Below are positions 11,354-18,258 of a stretch of DNA of 39,876 nucleotides, one piece after another. A model generated the notes under the pieces. It was not told where the DNA came from. It did no database searches and was given only the letters and a program-made list of their open reading frames with translations. A program made the position numbers and the translations under genes. This DNA is from Nonomuraea basaltis. GTDB lineage: Bacteria > Actinomycetota > Actinomycetes > Streptosporangiales > Streptosporangiaceae. The stretch lies in the NCBI RefSeq assembly GCF_005893125.1, contig NZ_VCJS01000113.1, positions 1 through 39,876 on the forward strand. Direction: 5' to 3'. Position 1 is the first letter of the stretch, and every line of letters begins with the position of its first letter.

Positions 11354-11638
11354 TCACTCCCCCACCGCGGCGAGTACGCGGGCGACCTTCGTCGCCGCAC
11401 CGGCCGGGTCGTCGGCCGTGTGCATCCGCTCACCCCAGGACCAGCAGTACCACCAGTCGGGCATATCGGATACGGCTGCCGGCCGACAGGTGACGTTCTC
11501 GGAAAGGCTTGTCGCGTTCGGGTTGATGACCCGTACGAACCTCCGCCCGCTCTGGGTCTGGACCACTCTTGCGAGCAGCCCGCGAGCGCCGAGCTCCGAC
11601 ACGAGACGCTCCAGCCGCTCGAAGTTGTCGTCCCCCAC
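11354..11638 (-). CDS. Conserved small actinobacterial protein, function unknown
   Basis: A 94-residue soluble protein. It begins GDDNFERLERLVSELGARG, then RRFVRVINPNATSL, then a Trp-rich motif MPDWWYCWSWGERM, and ends in an Ala-rich helix. I recognise no domain with known function; the pattern resembles small proteins found beside XRE regulators in actinomycetes (recollection, not a search). The start is GTG at 11638 because GGGAGGAC lies about 7 nt upstream; the longer ATG at 11686 lacks a ribosome site. It is divergent from the XRE-TPR regulator gene. Confidence 0.75.
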   Translation of the reverse strand: MGDDNFERLERLVSELGARGLLARVVQTQSGRRFVRVINPNATSLSENVTCRPAAVSDMPDWWYCWSWGERMHTADDPAGAATKVARVLAAVGE

Positions 11639-11911
11639 CGTTCGTCCTCCCTCTGAATCGCTGCTGGTGGGCCAAAGATGACTCATGTCGACGGCGGGCG
11701 CAACGAGGGCCCCCTGGCTACAGGGAGTTGCTTCTCCCTCATGGGTTGTAAGAAACAGCCCCTGGGAGGACGATCCTTAACCGTAGTCTTGATAGGGACG
11801 TTTCCAACCTGTCCTCAGTAGTTCATAGTCATGGGTAGGCGCACAGCGACATGGGGACTACGCTGAGTCACCAGTTGCGGACCGGTCGAGACATGCGTGA
11901 GAGGGGCCGGG
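11639..11911. promoter_or_regulatory. Divergent promoter region of the XRE-TPR regulator
   Basis: The region is lower in GC than its surroundings. It contains ATCCTTAACC (11773-11782) and CCGTAG-TCTTGATA (11781-11794). The same two blocks recur upstream of the micropeptide gene at 15563-15572 and 15587-15601. They are candidate regulator-binding or promoter elements of the locus. TTGATA (11789-11794) could be a -35 box, but I could not place a matching -10 confidently. Confidence 0.5.
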
Positions 11912-13465
11912 ATGACCGGCAGACAGCACAGGGAGACGGAGATCGCGCGGCGGATCCGGGCCAAGGGCCTGGCCACCGGGCGCACGTCGGCCCAGATAGC
12001 TGATGAAATCCATGAGACGTGCATGACGCAGTTCAGCACGACCCGCATCAAGGCGCACCGTCTGTCTCACGGGATCGCGCTGGCGGACGTGATCGAGCAG
12101 GTCAGAGCCCTTTTCGAGCGCGATCAGAAGCCGACGCCCGGCATCGGTGAGACGCTCCTGTCCGCGTACGAGAGCGGGCTCAAGCGCCCTGGGCCCGAAT
12201 ATCTCCATTACCTGTGCACCGTCTACCGGGTCGAGCCCGCCGCGCTCGGCTACGACGGGCCGTGCATCTGCGGCCACGGCCACCGGATGCCCGGCGTGCT
12301 CGGCGGGGATATGAAGGAGCGCCCCCCGATGCTGGCGAGCGAGCGTGAGCTGCTGATACAGCCCGTGGCGACCGAGCCGGACGCCGAGGAGGACGAGAAC
12401 ATCCTCCGCCGGACTCTATTAAATCTCCTCAACATGGACACCAACCCCTCGCAGCAGCTCGACGGGCCGGTGCTCGGAGCGTGCGAGGGCATCAGGCGCC
12501 GGATGGACGAGACCCTCGTGTCGGCCACCGTCTCGGCCGCGATGCTCGACCAGTGGGAGGAGGCGACGATCAGCTTCGGCCGTCAATACACCACGACGGC
12601 CCCGCTGCGGCTGCTGTGCGACGTGCTGCTGGAGCTGAGCGCCGTGCGCACGGCCATGTCCCGCCGCCAGCCCACAGACCTGCAGGAGCGCCTGTGCAGG
12701 ATGGCCGCGCAGCTGGCCGGGCTGAGCGGCATGATCCTGATCAACCTGGGCGACCACCGGCTGGCCCGCGCGTTCTTCCGCACCGGGCGCACCGCCGCCG
12801 ACGAGACGGGCGACCGCGCGCTGCGCGCGTGGATCTGCGCCCGCGAGTCGCTCGTCCCCCTCTACTTCGGCGACGCCCGTGAGGCGCTGCACCTGGCCAA
12901 GAAGAGCCGCGACCTGGCCGGCTCGACGCCGTGCCCCGCGCAGGCCATGGCCCCGGTCGTCGAGGCCAGGGCGCTGGCCATGATGTCGGGGGGCGACAGC
13001 AAGAAGGAGGTTGTCGATCAGGCCAAGCGCGCGCTGGCCCGGGCCAGGAACGCCTTCTCGCACATGCGTGAGGAGGACCAGGAGGACGTGGCCTTCGGCT
13101 ACACCGAGAAGCAGCTCTACTTCTACCAGGGCGACGTGCTCACCAAGCTCGGCCAGACGATCGAGGCCGAGGTCGTGCTCGACCAGGCCCTGACCAAGTA
13201 CGAAGACCACATCGTGGACCAGACGCTGATCAGGCTCGACCAGGCGCAGTGCCGCCTGATGGAGGGCGACGTCAAGGAGGCGGTCGCCATCGGGACGAGG
13301 GCGCTGAGGCTGGTCGGCGACGAATACCTGACCGATTTCATCGTCCGTCCCGCCCTGACGCTGGAGCAGGCGATCGTGGCGCGGGACGACAACGCGCCAG
13401 GTCTGGATGAGTTCCGGGCGGCCTTGCGGCGGCCCAAGTCCCAACTGAAAGGGGGCGGTGCATGA
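11912..13465 (+). CDS. XRE-type HTH regulator with TPR-like sensor domain
   Basis: A 517-residue cytoplasmic protein. Residues about 42-113 form an XRE-like HTH region (IKAHRLSHGIALADVIEQV ... LLSAYESGLKRPGPEYLHYL ... YRVEPAALGY). A CICGHGH motif at 118-124 could bind metal. The rest (about 170-517) is helical with TPR-like pairs (GDHRLARAFFRTGRTAADETGD, GDAREALHLAKKSRDLA, KLGQTIEAEVVLDQALTKYE), the layout of RRNPP-type peptide-sensing regulators; the peptide-sensing role is inferred. Codon 170 (12419-12421) is TTA, suggesting bldA dependence. The start is ATG 11912 with GAGAGGGG upstream; GTG 11897 is the alternative. It overlaps the GNAT gene by 4 nt. Confidence 0.8.
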   Translation: MTGRQHRETEIARRIRAKGLATGRTSAQIADEIHETCMTQFSTTRIKAHRLSHGIALADVIEQVRALFERDQKPTPGIGETLLSAYESGLKRPGPEYLHYLCTVYRVEPAALGYDGPCICGHGHRMPGVLGGDMKERPPMLASERELLIQPVATEPDAEEDENILRRTLLNLLNMDTNPSQQLDGPVLGACEGIRRRMDETLVSATVSAAMLDQWEEATISFGRQYTTTAPLRLLCDVLLELSAVRTAMSRRQPTDLQERLCRMAAQLAGLSGMILINLGDHRLARAFFRTGRTAADETGDRALRAWICARESLVPLYFGDAREALHLAKKSRDLAGSTPCPAQAMAPVVEARALAMMSGGDSKKEVVDQAKRALARARNAFSHMREEDQEDVAFGYTEKQLYFYQGDVLTKLGQTIEAEVVLDQALTKYEDHIVDQTLIRLDQAQCRLMEGDVKEAVAIGTRALRLVGDEYLTDFIVRPALTLEQAIVARDDNAPGLDEFRAALRRPKSQLKGGGA

Positions 13466-13950
13466 AGTTGACGATCAGGCGCTATCGCTGGTCGGATCTC
13501 GACACCATCCTCGCGCTCCATCAGATCTGCCTCGCGGAGGTGGGCCTGGTCCCTGGCGACGGGGTCTACTACGACGACGACTTCCCGCGCATCCAGGAGA
13601 TCTACCTGGCGTGCGGCGGCGACTTCCTGGTAGGCGAGGTGGCCTCGCGGGTCGTCGCCATGGGCGGGCTGAAACCCGTGGACACCGTGACGGCGGAGAT
13701 CTGCCGGCTGAGAGTCCATCCCGAGTTCCAGCGGCGCGGTTTCGGCGCGGCCCTGCTCATCGCGCTCGAGCGGCGCGCGGTGGAGCTCGGATTCCACAGC
13801 GTCAGAGGCGACACGACGCTCAACCAGGAGGCCGCGCTCGCGCTGTACGAGCGCCAGGGCTGGCGAGAGCTGTCCAGGCACCGGGTGGGCGACCTGACCG
13901 TCGTCTGCGGCGAGAAACGCCTGGTCCCGCCCGCGGTCCTCGAGCTCTAG
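13462..13950 (+). CDS. GNAT-family N-acetyltransferase
   Basis: A 162-residue acetyl-CoA-dependent acetyltransferase. The GNAT core shows strand 4 AEICRLRVHPEF, the pyrophosphate-binding loop QRRGFGAALL (Q/RxxGxG/A), and the C-terminal NQEAALALYERQGWRE. The substrate is unknown. The ATG overlaps the regulator's stop (ATGA), so the two are translationally coupled. A substrate within the same locus, such as the micropeptide's N-terminus or its lysines, is a speculation worth testing. Confidence 0.9.
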   Translation: MKLTIRRYRWSDLDTILALHQICLAEVGLVPGDGVYYDDDFPRIQEIYLACGGDFLVGEVASRVVAMGGLKPVDTVTAEICRLRVHPEFQRRGFGAALLIALERRAVELGFHSVRGDTTLNQEAALALYERQGWRELSRHRVGDLTVVCGEKRLVPPAVLEL

Positions 13951-13966
13951 GCCCCGCTCCCCATGC

Positions 13967-13993
13967 GGCCCCATCGATCCCCCTCCTGGGGCC
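13967..13993. terminator. Terminator-like hairpin after the GNAT gene
   Basis: Arms GGCCCCA (13967-13973) and TGGGGCC (13987-13993) form a 7-bp stem with a 13-nt loop, 17 nt after the GNAT stop codon. There is no T-run, as is common in actinomycetes. Confidence 0.45.
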
Positions 13994-14083
13994 CTCACTC
14001 CCGATCTCTTCCGGTGATCTCTCCCGGACCCTCTCGGCGTGACGTGGCCGCCGATCCCGGCCCGCGGACCGTGACATTCCGCC

Positions 14084-14236
14084 GGCGCTTTATCCGGCAG
14101 GAAGCGCCAATTTCCTATAACGGGCCATGTAGGAAATAGCCGGTTCTCCGTTCTCACGGTATGGATGTACGAACCCGCGGGTGAGGGTCTTAACTCCGAG
14201 TGGTAGAGGAACCTCACCGCTGCTGCCTGTACATCC
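14084..14236 (+). ncRNA. Candidate structured leader RNA of the EamA transporter gene
   Basis: Consecutive perfect stems fill this interval. GGCGCTT pairs with AAGCGCC (14084-14108). ATTTCCTA pairs with TAGGAAAT (14110-14137). GGATGTAC (14163-14170) pairs with GTACATCC (14229-14236) and encloses GGTGAGG (14180-14186) with CCTCACC (14212-14218). The 25-nt apical loop holds the CTTAAC element shared with the micropeptide gene. I do not recognise it as a named riboswitch. It ends 32 nt before the transporter ATG. It could instead be a cluster of protein operators. Confidence 0.5.
14184..14212 (+). repeat. Copy 1 of the 29-nt CTTAAC/CCGAGTGG element
   Basis: This 29-nt block matches 15624-15652 at 25 positions. 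The conserved core is AGGG-N-CTTAAC-N-CCGAGTGG-N-AGAGG. Here it sits in the apical loop and inner stem of the transporter leader, about 57 nt before the ATG, so it cannot be this gene's ribosome site. Confidence 0.75.
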
Positions 14237-14268
14237 GTGGCTGCAAATAGTAGTGAGATGCTTTTGCC

Positions 14269-15528
14269 ATGGCAGTCGTGCCCGCTCCCCGACCCCTCAC
14301 GGGAGCCGTGCTTCTGTTGTTCGTCAGCGCCGCTTGGGGGTCGGCGTTCCCGCTGATGAAAGATCTCATCCATCGGTTACCAGTGGAGGACCTGCTCGCC
14401 GAGCGCTATCTGATCGCCGCGCTGACTCTCCTCCTCATCCGGCCGGGCTGCCTTCGGGGGCTACCACGGGACACGTGGATCAACGGGGTCGTACTCGGGG
14501 TCATGTTCGGGGTCGGGCAGACCGCCCAGGCCATCGCGCTGGACAGCCTGCCGTCGGCCGTGTCGGGGTTCGCCGTCGGCTGCAGCGTGGTGATCACGCC
14601 GATCTTGGCGTTCATCCTCTTCAAGGCCAAGGTGCCGCGCCGCATCTGGGCCGGCGTCGTGCTCGCGCTGGCCGGCATGACCGCGTTCACGCTGATGCGC
14701 GGGGTGGAGGAGCACGGGGTCTCGGTGGTCGCGCTCACGGCCACGCTCTCCGCGGCCGCCCTCTACTCCGGCCACACCCTCATGCTCGGCCAGCTGTCCA
14801 AGCGGCGGACGTTCCACCCGTACGCGCTGACGGTCATCCAGCTCTTCACCATCGGGCTCCTCACCGGGGGAGTAGGGATGCGCGACGGGATCACCCTCCC
14901 GGCCAGCGGTTCTGACTGGCTGCTGCTGGCGCACCTCTCCGTGGTGTCGTGCGCGCTGGGGTTCCTGGCCCGCTCGTACGGCCAGGCGCACGTGCCCGCG
15001 GTGCCCAGCGCGATCCTGATGTCGTCGCAGCCCGTCTGGGTGGCCATGATCGCGGTGATCTGGTTCGACGAGCAGGTGGGCTGGAGCATGATCGTGGGCG
15101 GCGGCCTGATGGCGGCCGCGATGCTGCTCGCCCTGCCGGCCGGCTCCGCCGTCCTGGGGAAGGAGCGCAGGCGCCGGAACCACGATCTGCTCGCCGTTTC
15201 CCACATGGCCGCCAGGGCGCTGTCCGACCTGAGGATCAAACGTGAGGATCGGCTGCGGCTCGATAGCGATCCTGCGCCGTATGTCGCCAAGAGCGCCTGC
15301 GCGGACGCCGGCTCGTGCCCCTGGCACACCCGCTCGCTCAAGGGCGGCGGAGAGCCCAGCCTCGAGCGGCTGATCGAACGGGCCACCCTCATCGTCCGCG
15401 CCAGGAACCTGCCGGGCCCCGGCTGCTGCCAGTCGGTCACGCTGCTCGGTCGCTGCCTGTGTGACTTGATGGAACAATCCGAGCGGACGCACAAGACGGC
15501 ATTGCCCCGATGGTTTCGCTCCAAATAG
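14269..15528 (+). CDS. EamA/DMT-family transporter with Cys-rich C-terminal tail
   Basis: A 419-residue protein. Residues 1-297 are a normal drug/metabolite transporter with ten hydrophobic segments and two EamA halves (AAWGSAFPLMKDL; PSAILMSSQPVWVAMIAVIWFDEQ). Residues 298-419 are an extra cytoplasmic tail: a basic helix (KERRRRNHDLL), then two Cys clusters, C344/C350 and C386/C387/C396/C398, which could hold a metal or disulphides. EamA proteins usually end near residue 300. Codon 37 (14377-14379) is TTA, so translation may need bldA tRNA. The start is ATG 14269 with only a weak ribosome site, after the structured leader. Export of the locus's peptide is a hypothesis. Confidence 0.85.
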   Translation: MAVVPAPRPLTGAVLLLFVSAAWGSAFPLMKDLIHRLPVEDLLAERYLIAALTLLLIRPGCLRGLPRDTWINGVVLGVMFGVGQTAQAIALDSLPSAVSGFAVGCSVVITPILAFILFKAKVPRRIWAGVVLALAGMTAFTLMRGVEEHGVSVVALTATLSAAALYSGHTLMLGQLSKRRTFHPYALTVIQLFTIGLLTGGVGMRDGITLPASGSDWLLLAHLSVVSCALGFLARSYGQAHVPAVPSAILMSSQPVWVAMIAVIWFDEQVGWSMIVGGGLMAAAMLLALPAGSAVLGKERRRRNHDLLAVSHMAARALSDLRIKREDRLRLDSDPAPYVAKSACADAGSCPWHTRSLKGGGEPSLERLIERATLIVRARNLPGPGCCQSVTLLGRCLCDLMEQSERTHKTALPRWFRSK

Positions 15529-15562
15529 GTTACAAAAGCCGATCAAAAGGCAACTACTTCTT

Positions 15563-15657
15563 ATCCTTAACCCTCCCACTTATTCACCGTAAATCTTGAT
15601 ATTCGTGGGGGTGCCCTAATAATAGGGACTTAACCCCGAGTGGGAGAGGTACGCGTC
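15563..15657 (+). promoter_or_regulatory. Promoter and operator region of the micropeptide operon
   Basis: An AT-rich stretch with ATCCTTAACC (15563-15572) and CCGTAAA-TCTTGATA (15587-15601), both echoed before the XRE-TPR regulator. TTGATA (15596-15601) and TAATAG (15620-15625), spaced 18 bp, make a plausible promoter. The -10 lies in a perfect hairpin CCCTA-ATAA-TAGGG (15614-15627). Confidence 0.6.
15624..15652 (+). repeat. Copy 2 of the 29-nt CTTAAC/CCGAGTGG element
   Basis: It is 25/29 identical to 14184-14212. Here it spans the expected transcription start and contains the ribosome site GGGAGAGG (15642-15649), 8 nt before the micropeptide ATG. A protein bound here could block transcription or translation. 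Confidence 0.75.
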
Positions 15658-15732
15658 ATGAAGCGCATCGTCGTCCGCAAGCCTGGAACCGCGAGGCTCG
15701 CTGGAACCTCCAGCGTCATTCACAAGGGGTGA
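15658..15732 (+). CDS. 24-residue basic micropeptide (candidate signal or modified-peptide precursor)
   Basis: ATG with a strong ribosome site GGGAGAGG 8 nt upstream, then 24 codons and TGA. The peptide starts MKRIVVRKPG, continues TARLAG, then TSSVIHKG. It has six basic residues, no Cys, no acidic residue and no signal peptide. Its TGA is embedded in a GTGA overlap with the next start, so it is translationally coupled to the TPR gene. I do not recognise the family. It could be a signalling peptide sensed by the TPR proteins, a ribosomally made modified-peptide precursor, or only a leader ORF that sets translation of the TPR gene. Confidence 0.65.
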   Translation: MKRIVVRKPGTARLAGTSSVIHKG

Positions 15733-15755
15733 CCGAGGCCAGGGTCCCACCGTGA
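15729..15755 (+). CDS. 8-codon coupling mini-ORF within a tandem duplication
   Basis: The first 22-23 nt of the TPR gene are duplicated in tandem: 15729-15751 and 15752-15773 differ by one substitution and one extra G. The upstream copy reads GTG plus seven codons (MTEARVPP), then TGA. Its GTG overlaps the micropeptide TGA, and its TGA overlaps the GTG of the TPR gene, giving two successive GTGA junctions. The peptide probably has no function itself; the arrangement would pass ribosomes from the micropeptide to the TPR gene. Confidence 0.5.
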   Translation: MTEARVPP

Positions 15756-17461
15756 CTGAGGCCAGGTCCCACCTCAGAGTCCGGGGCGAACCACCCGCCC
15801 GATGGGGGGCCGCGCGGCTGCTGATGCCGTTGATCGACGCGCATCGCCGGCCACGCGGCCCCTACACCGTTGCCGCCGCCCTGCTGCGCCATCTGGTGCC
15901 GCCGACTCTTGACCGCTCCGCCGAACTGGTGGAGGCCCACGACATCGAGATCCTCGCGGCGGCGCCCGAGCTGGCCGGCCGAGTCCCGGCCGGGCGGGTC
16001 ACCATAGACGTCGGGCTGGCGGACGACGAGCGCATCCTCGTGCCCGCGCCTCGCCGCACGCTGCGGCTGGCCAACGGGATCGCGGAGTTCGTCCGCGACG
16101 CCGTGCGCCCGGGCCGGACGCTGGCAGTGTGCAACGGCGCCGAGGCCGACCCGACGGACATCGAGCTGCTCGACGCCATGATGCGGCGGATTCCGCCCGC
16201 CACGCTCACGATCATGCTGTACTCGGACGGGCCCGAGCCCGCTCCCGACACGCGCGGCGCTGACGAGCTGTGGACCGTGGTGGACCGCTCCATGCGCGAG
16301 GGCTTCCTGCACGCCGTCGTCGAGCTGGGGGAGCGCGGCATGGCTCGCACCGAGCCGGGCGGCGAGCGGTGGTGGCGCTTCGCCCAGCGCACCGCGACCG
16401 CGCTCGGCGGTCTCGGCCGCACCGAGGAGGCCCGCGCGGTCTGGGACCGGGTACGCGCCGCCAGCCAGGACCCGAAGATGCACGCCGCCAGCGCGTACGG
16501 CACCGCCATGCTCGACGCCCGCCACCCCGACCCCGCGCGGCGCGACCTGGCCAGGGCCAGGCGCTGGATCAACGAGGCGATCGCCATCTCCACCCTGCTG
16601 CCCGACCCCGCCGAGCGCGCTTTCAAGCTCGGCTTCGACCGCAACGGGCTGGCGCTGATCGAGCTGCGGCACGGGCGACTCGGCGCCGCGCTGTCGCTGG
16701 TCGAGTCGGCCATCGAGCTGGCCCGCGAACTGGGGGAGCGGCATCCGCTGCACCGGATGGTGCTGCTGGCCAACCGGGCCCAGTTGCTGTCCGCGCTCGG
16801 GCACACCAAGGAGGCGCTGGAGGACTACGCGGCCGCGATCGCGATCGACCCCGTCTTCCCCGACTACTACCTGGATCGCGGCAACCTGCTGTTCAGGCTC
16901 GGGCAGTACGAGGAGGCGCTGGCCGACTACGAGCGGGCCATGCGGGCCGGGCCGCCGCTGCCGGAGGCGCACTACAACCGGGCGGAGCTGCGTACCGTGC
17001 GCGGCGACACCGACGGTGCGCTCGCCGACCTGGGGCAGGTGATCGAGCTGGACCCGGGCTACCTGGACGCCTACATCAACCGCGCCGGGCTGCTGGCCGC
17101 CGCCGGGCGCGACGAGGAGGCCAGGGCCGACGTCACGGCCGGGCTCGCCCTGGCGCCCGGCAACCCGCATCTGCTCACGGTGCTGGGCCAGCTGGAGACT
17201 GCGGCCGGGCGGCTCGCCGAGGCCAGGACGGCGCTGGACCAGGCGGTGGACACCGCGCCCGGGCTGGCGGCCGCGTGGGGGAACCGGGGGGTGCTGCGGT
17301 ACGCGGGCGGAGACCTGGAGGGGGCGGTCGAGGACCTGAGCCGGGCCATCGAGCTGCAGCCCCAGCCCGACCTCTACACCAACCGCGCCATCGCCCTCCG
17401 CGCCCTGGGCCGCGACGCCGCCGCCGACGCGGACGACCACCGGGCCAGCCGGTTCTCCTGA
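15752..17461 (+). CDS. Large TPR protein with an unrecognised N-terminal domain
   Basis: A 569-residue soluble protein. Residues about 15-165 form an alpha/beta-looking domain (GPYTVAAALLRHLVP, AHDIEILAAAPELAG, RRTLRLANGIAEFVRD, TLTIMLYSDG) that I cannot name. Residues about 200-565 carry tandem TPRs, clearest at 336-565 (RAQLLSALGHTKEALEDYAA, GNLLFRLGQYEEALADYERA, YINRAGLLAAAGRDEEARAD). TPR arrays bind peptides or proteins. The start is GTG 15752 with AGGG 7 nt upstream, overlapping the mini-ORF stop. It is coupled to the micropeptide gene, so the micropeptide is its most likely ligand (inference). A hairpin follows the gene. Confidence 0.82.
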   Translation: MTEARSHLRVRGEPPARWGAARLLMPLIDAHRRPRGPYTVAAALLRHLVPPTLDRSAELVEAHDIEILAAAPELAGRVPAGRVTIDVGLADDERILVPAPRRTLRLANGIAEFVRDAVRPGRTLAVCNGAEADPTDIELLDAMMRRIPPATLTIMLYSDGPEPAPDTRGADELWTVVDRSMREGFLHAVVELGERGMARTEPGGERWWRFAQRTATALGGLGRTEEARAVWDRVRAASQDPKMHAASAYGTAMLDARHPDPARRDLARARRWINEAIAISTLLPDPAERAFKLGFDRNGLALIELRHGRLGAALSLVESAIELARELGERHPLHRMVLLANRAQLLSALGHTKEALEDYAAAIAIDPVFPDYYLDRGNLLFRLGQYEEALADYERAMRAGPPLPEAHYNRAELRTVRGDTDGALADLGQVIELDPGYLDAYINRAGLLAAAGRDEEARADVTAGLALAPGNPHLLTVLGQLETAAGRLAEARTALDQAVDTAPGLAAAWGNRGVLRYAGGDLEGAVEDLSRAIELQPQPDLYTNRAIALRALGRDAAADADDHRASRFS

Positions 17462-17508
17462 CGGCGGGGGATGGGGTGGTGGACCGGTTCTCCCCCCTGC
17501 GCCGGTCC

Positions 17509-17570
17509 GGCCCCTTCGGCCTGGCACGGCCCCTTCGGCCTGGCACGGCGCCCTGGCCTGCCAGGGCGCC
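17509..17570. terminator. Tandem 19-mer followed by a perfect hairpin
   Basis: A 19-bp unit (GGCCCCTTCGGCCTGGCAC) is repeated exactly twice at 17509-17527 and 17528-17546. It runs straight into a perfect 11-bp stem, GGCGCCCTGGC (17547-17557) and complement (17560-17570), with a 2-base loop. The hairpin probably ends the micropeptide-TPR transcript. The tandem unit looks like replication slippage. Confidence 0.6.
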
Positions 17571-17609
17571 GCCGGGCGGTGGTGCGCGCCTGGTGGGAGC
17601 ATTGGCGTC

Positions 17610-18062
17610 ATGACGGGGCGAATGGGGAGGGCGGCCGGGGTGTGCGCGGCGCTGGGCGTGCTGTGGTGGGCCACCGTCCGCCTGGCCTGGGCGGGCGTCG
17701 GCTGTGAGGACTGGGGATGCCTGGTCCCGGCCGTCGGGATGGTCGTGGCGATCACGCTGGCCCTGCTCGCAGGTTCCGCGCTGGTCCTGGAGCGGGTGGA
17801 CGTACGGCCGGGACGCAGGGTGGCGCTGGCGGCGGCCGGCGCGCTGGTGGTGTTCAGGATCGCCGGGGAGGCGCTGCCTTCGTGGACCTCCCAGCTGGTG
17901 GACGTGGTCGCGGCCGGGGCGGCGTTCGCGGGTGCGGGCGCCGTGGCGGCGTTCGTGACGGAGGCGAAGGTGGCCAGGCGCTGGAAGGTGGTGACCCTGC
18001 TGGGGCTGATCGCGCTCGTGCCCGTCGCGCTCGCCATGTCCTGGGCCAGATTCGGCCTCTGA
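17610..18062 (+). CDS. Small integral membrane protein, function unknown
   Basis: A 150-residue protein with four hydrophobic segments (about residues 10-28, 40-60, 72-86 and 96-148 in two parts). A short loop after segment 1 has two Cys (VGCEDWGCLVP). No domain is recognised. The start is ATG 17610, with a second in-frame ATG four codons on. It lies 148 bp after the TPR gene, beyond a hairpin, and is probably separately transcribed. Confidence 0.65.
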   Translation: MTGRMGRAAGVCAALGVLWWATVRLAWAGVGCEDWGCLVPAVGMVVAITLALLAGSALVLERVDVRPGRRVALAAAGALVVFRIAGEALPSWTSQLVDVVAAGAAFAGAGAVAAFVTEAKVARRWKVVTLLGLIALVPVALAMSWARFGL

Positions 18063-18087
18063 GCCGTCCTCCATCCATTTCTGGCCC

Positions 18088-18252
18088 TGCGGACCTTGAC
18101 ACCCCAGCGCCCGAAGGCGACTGTTCCTTGCCGTTCACCGGCCTCCCGGTCCTGTGCGAGGCGATCGCGGCCGACCTGCGTACGCGGACGGGCCTGGAGT
18201 TCGACCCGCTACGTCAGGTGGTCATCACCTCGGGCGGCACGTCGGCGGTCAT
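18088..18252 (+). pseudogene. Decayed fragment of a PLP-dependent class I/II aminotransferase
   Basis: In one frame the translation reads ADLDTPAPEGD, then SLPFTGLPVLCEAIAADL, then GLEFDPLRQVVITSGGTSAVM. This follows the N-terminal third of fold-type I aminotransferases: the DFDTP motif, the Y-x-P-x-x-GLPELREAIAA block, and the VTxGxTEA cofactor-binding start. The usual roughly 25 residues between DTP and the GLP block are missing, and nothing follows SAVM. No start codon fits. It is a relic cut off by the 3' end of the convergent oxidoreductase gene. Confidence 0.6.
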
Positions 18253-18258
18253 GCCCTG

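Noticed and set aside
13451..13971. Genes encoding only a GNAT as a toxin (TacT-like) with the regulator as antitoxin
   Set aside because: The upstream protein is a 517-residue HTH-TPR regulator, not a small RHH or HTH antitoxin, and the GNAT lacks features that would single out a tRNA-targeting toxin.
14190..14218. tRNA D-arm-like sequence (GAGTGGTAGAGG) in the EamA leader
   Set aside because: No acceptor stem, anticodon arm or T-arm (GGTTCGA) is found around it; the match is to a short generic motif. No tRNA gene was seen in the window.
15716..18037. 773-codon open frame opposite the TPR gene
   Set aside because: Gly/Arg/Pro-rich shadow translation; the sense strand encodes clear TPR repeats with proper start and codon usage.
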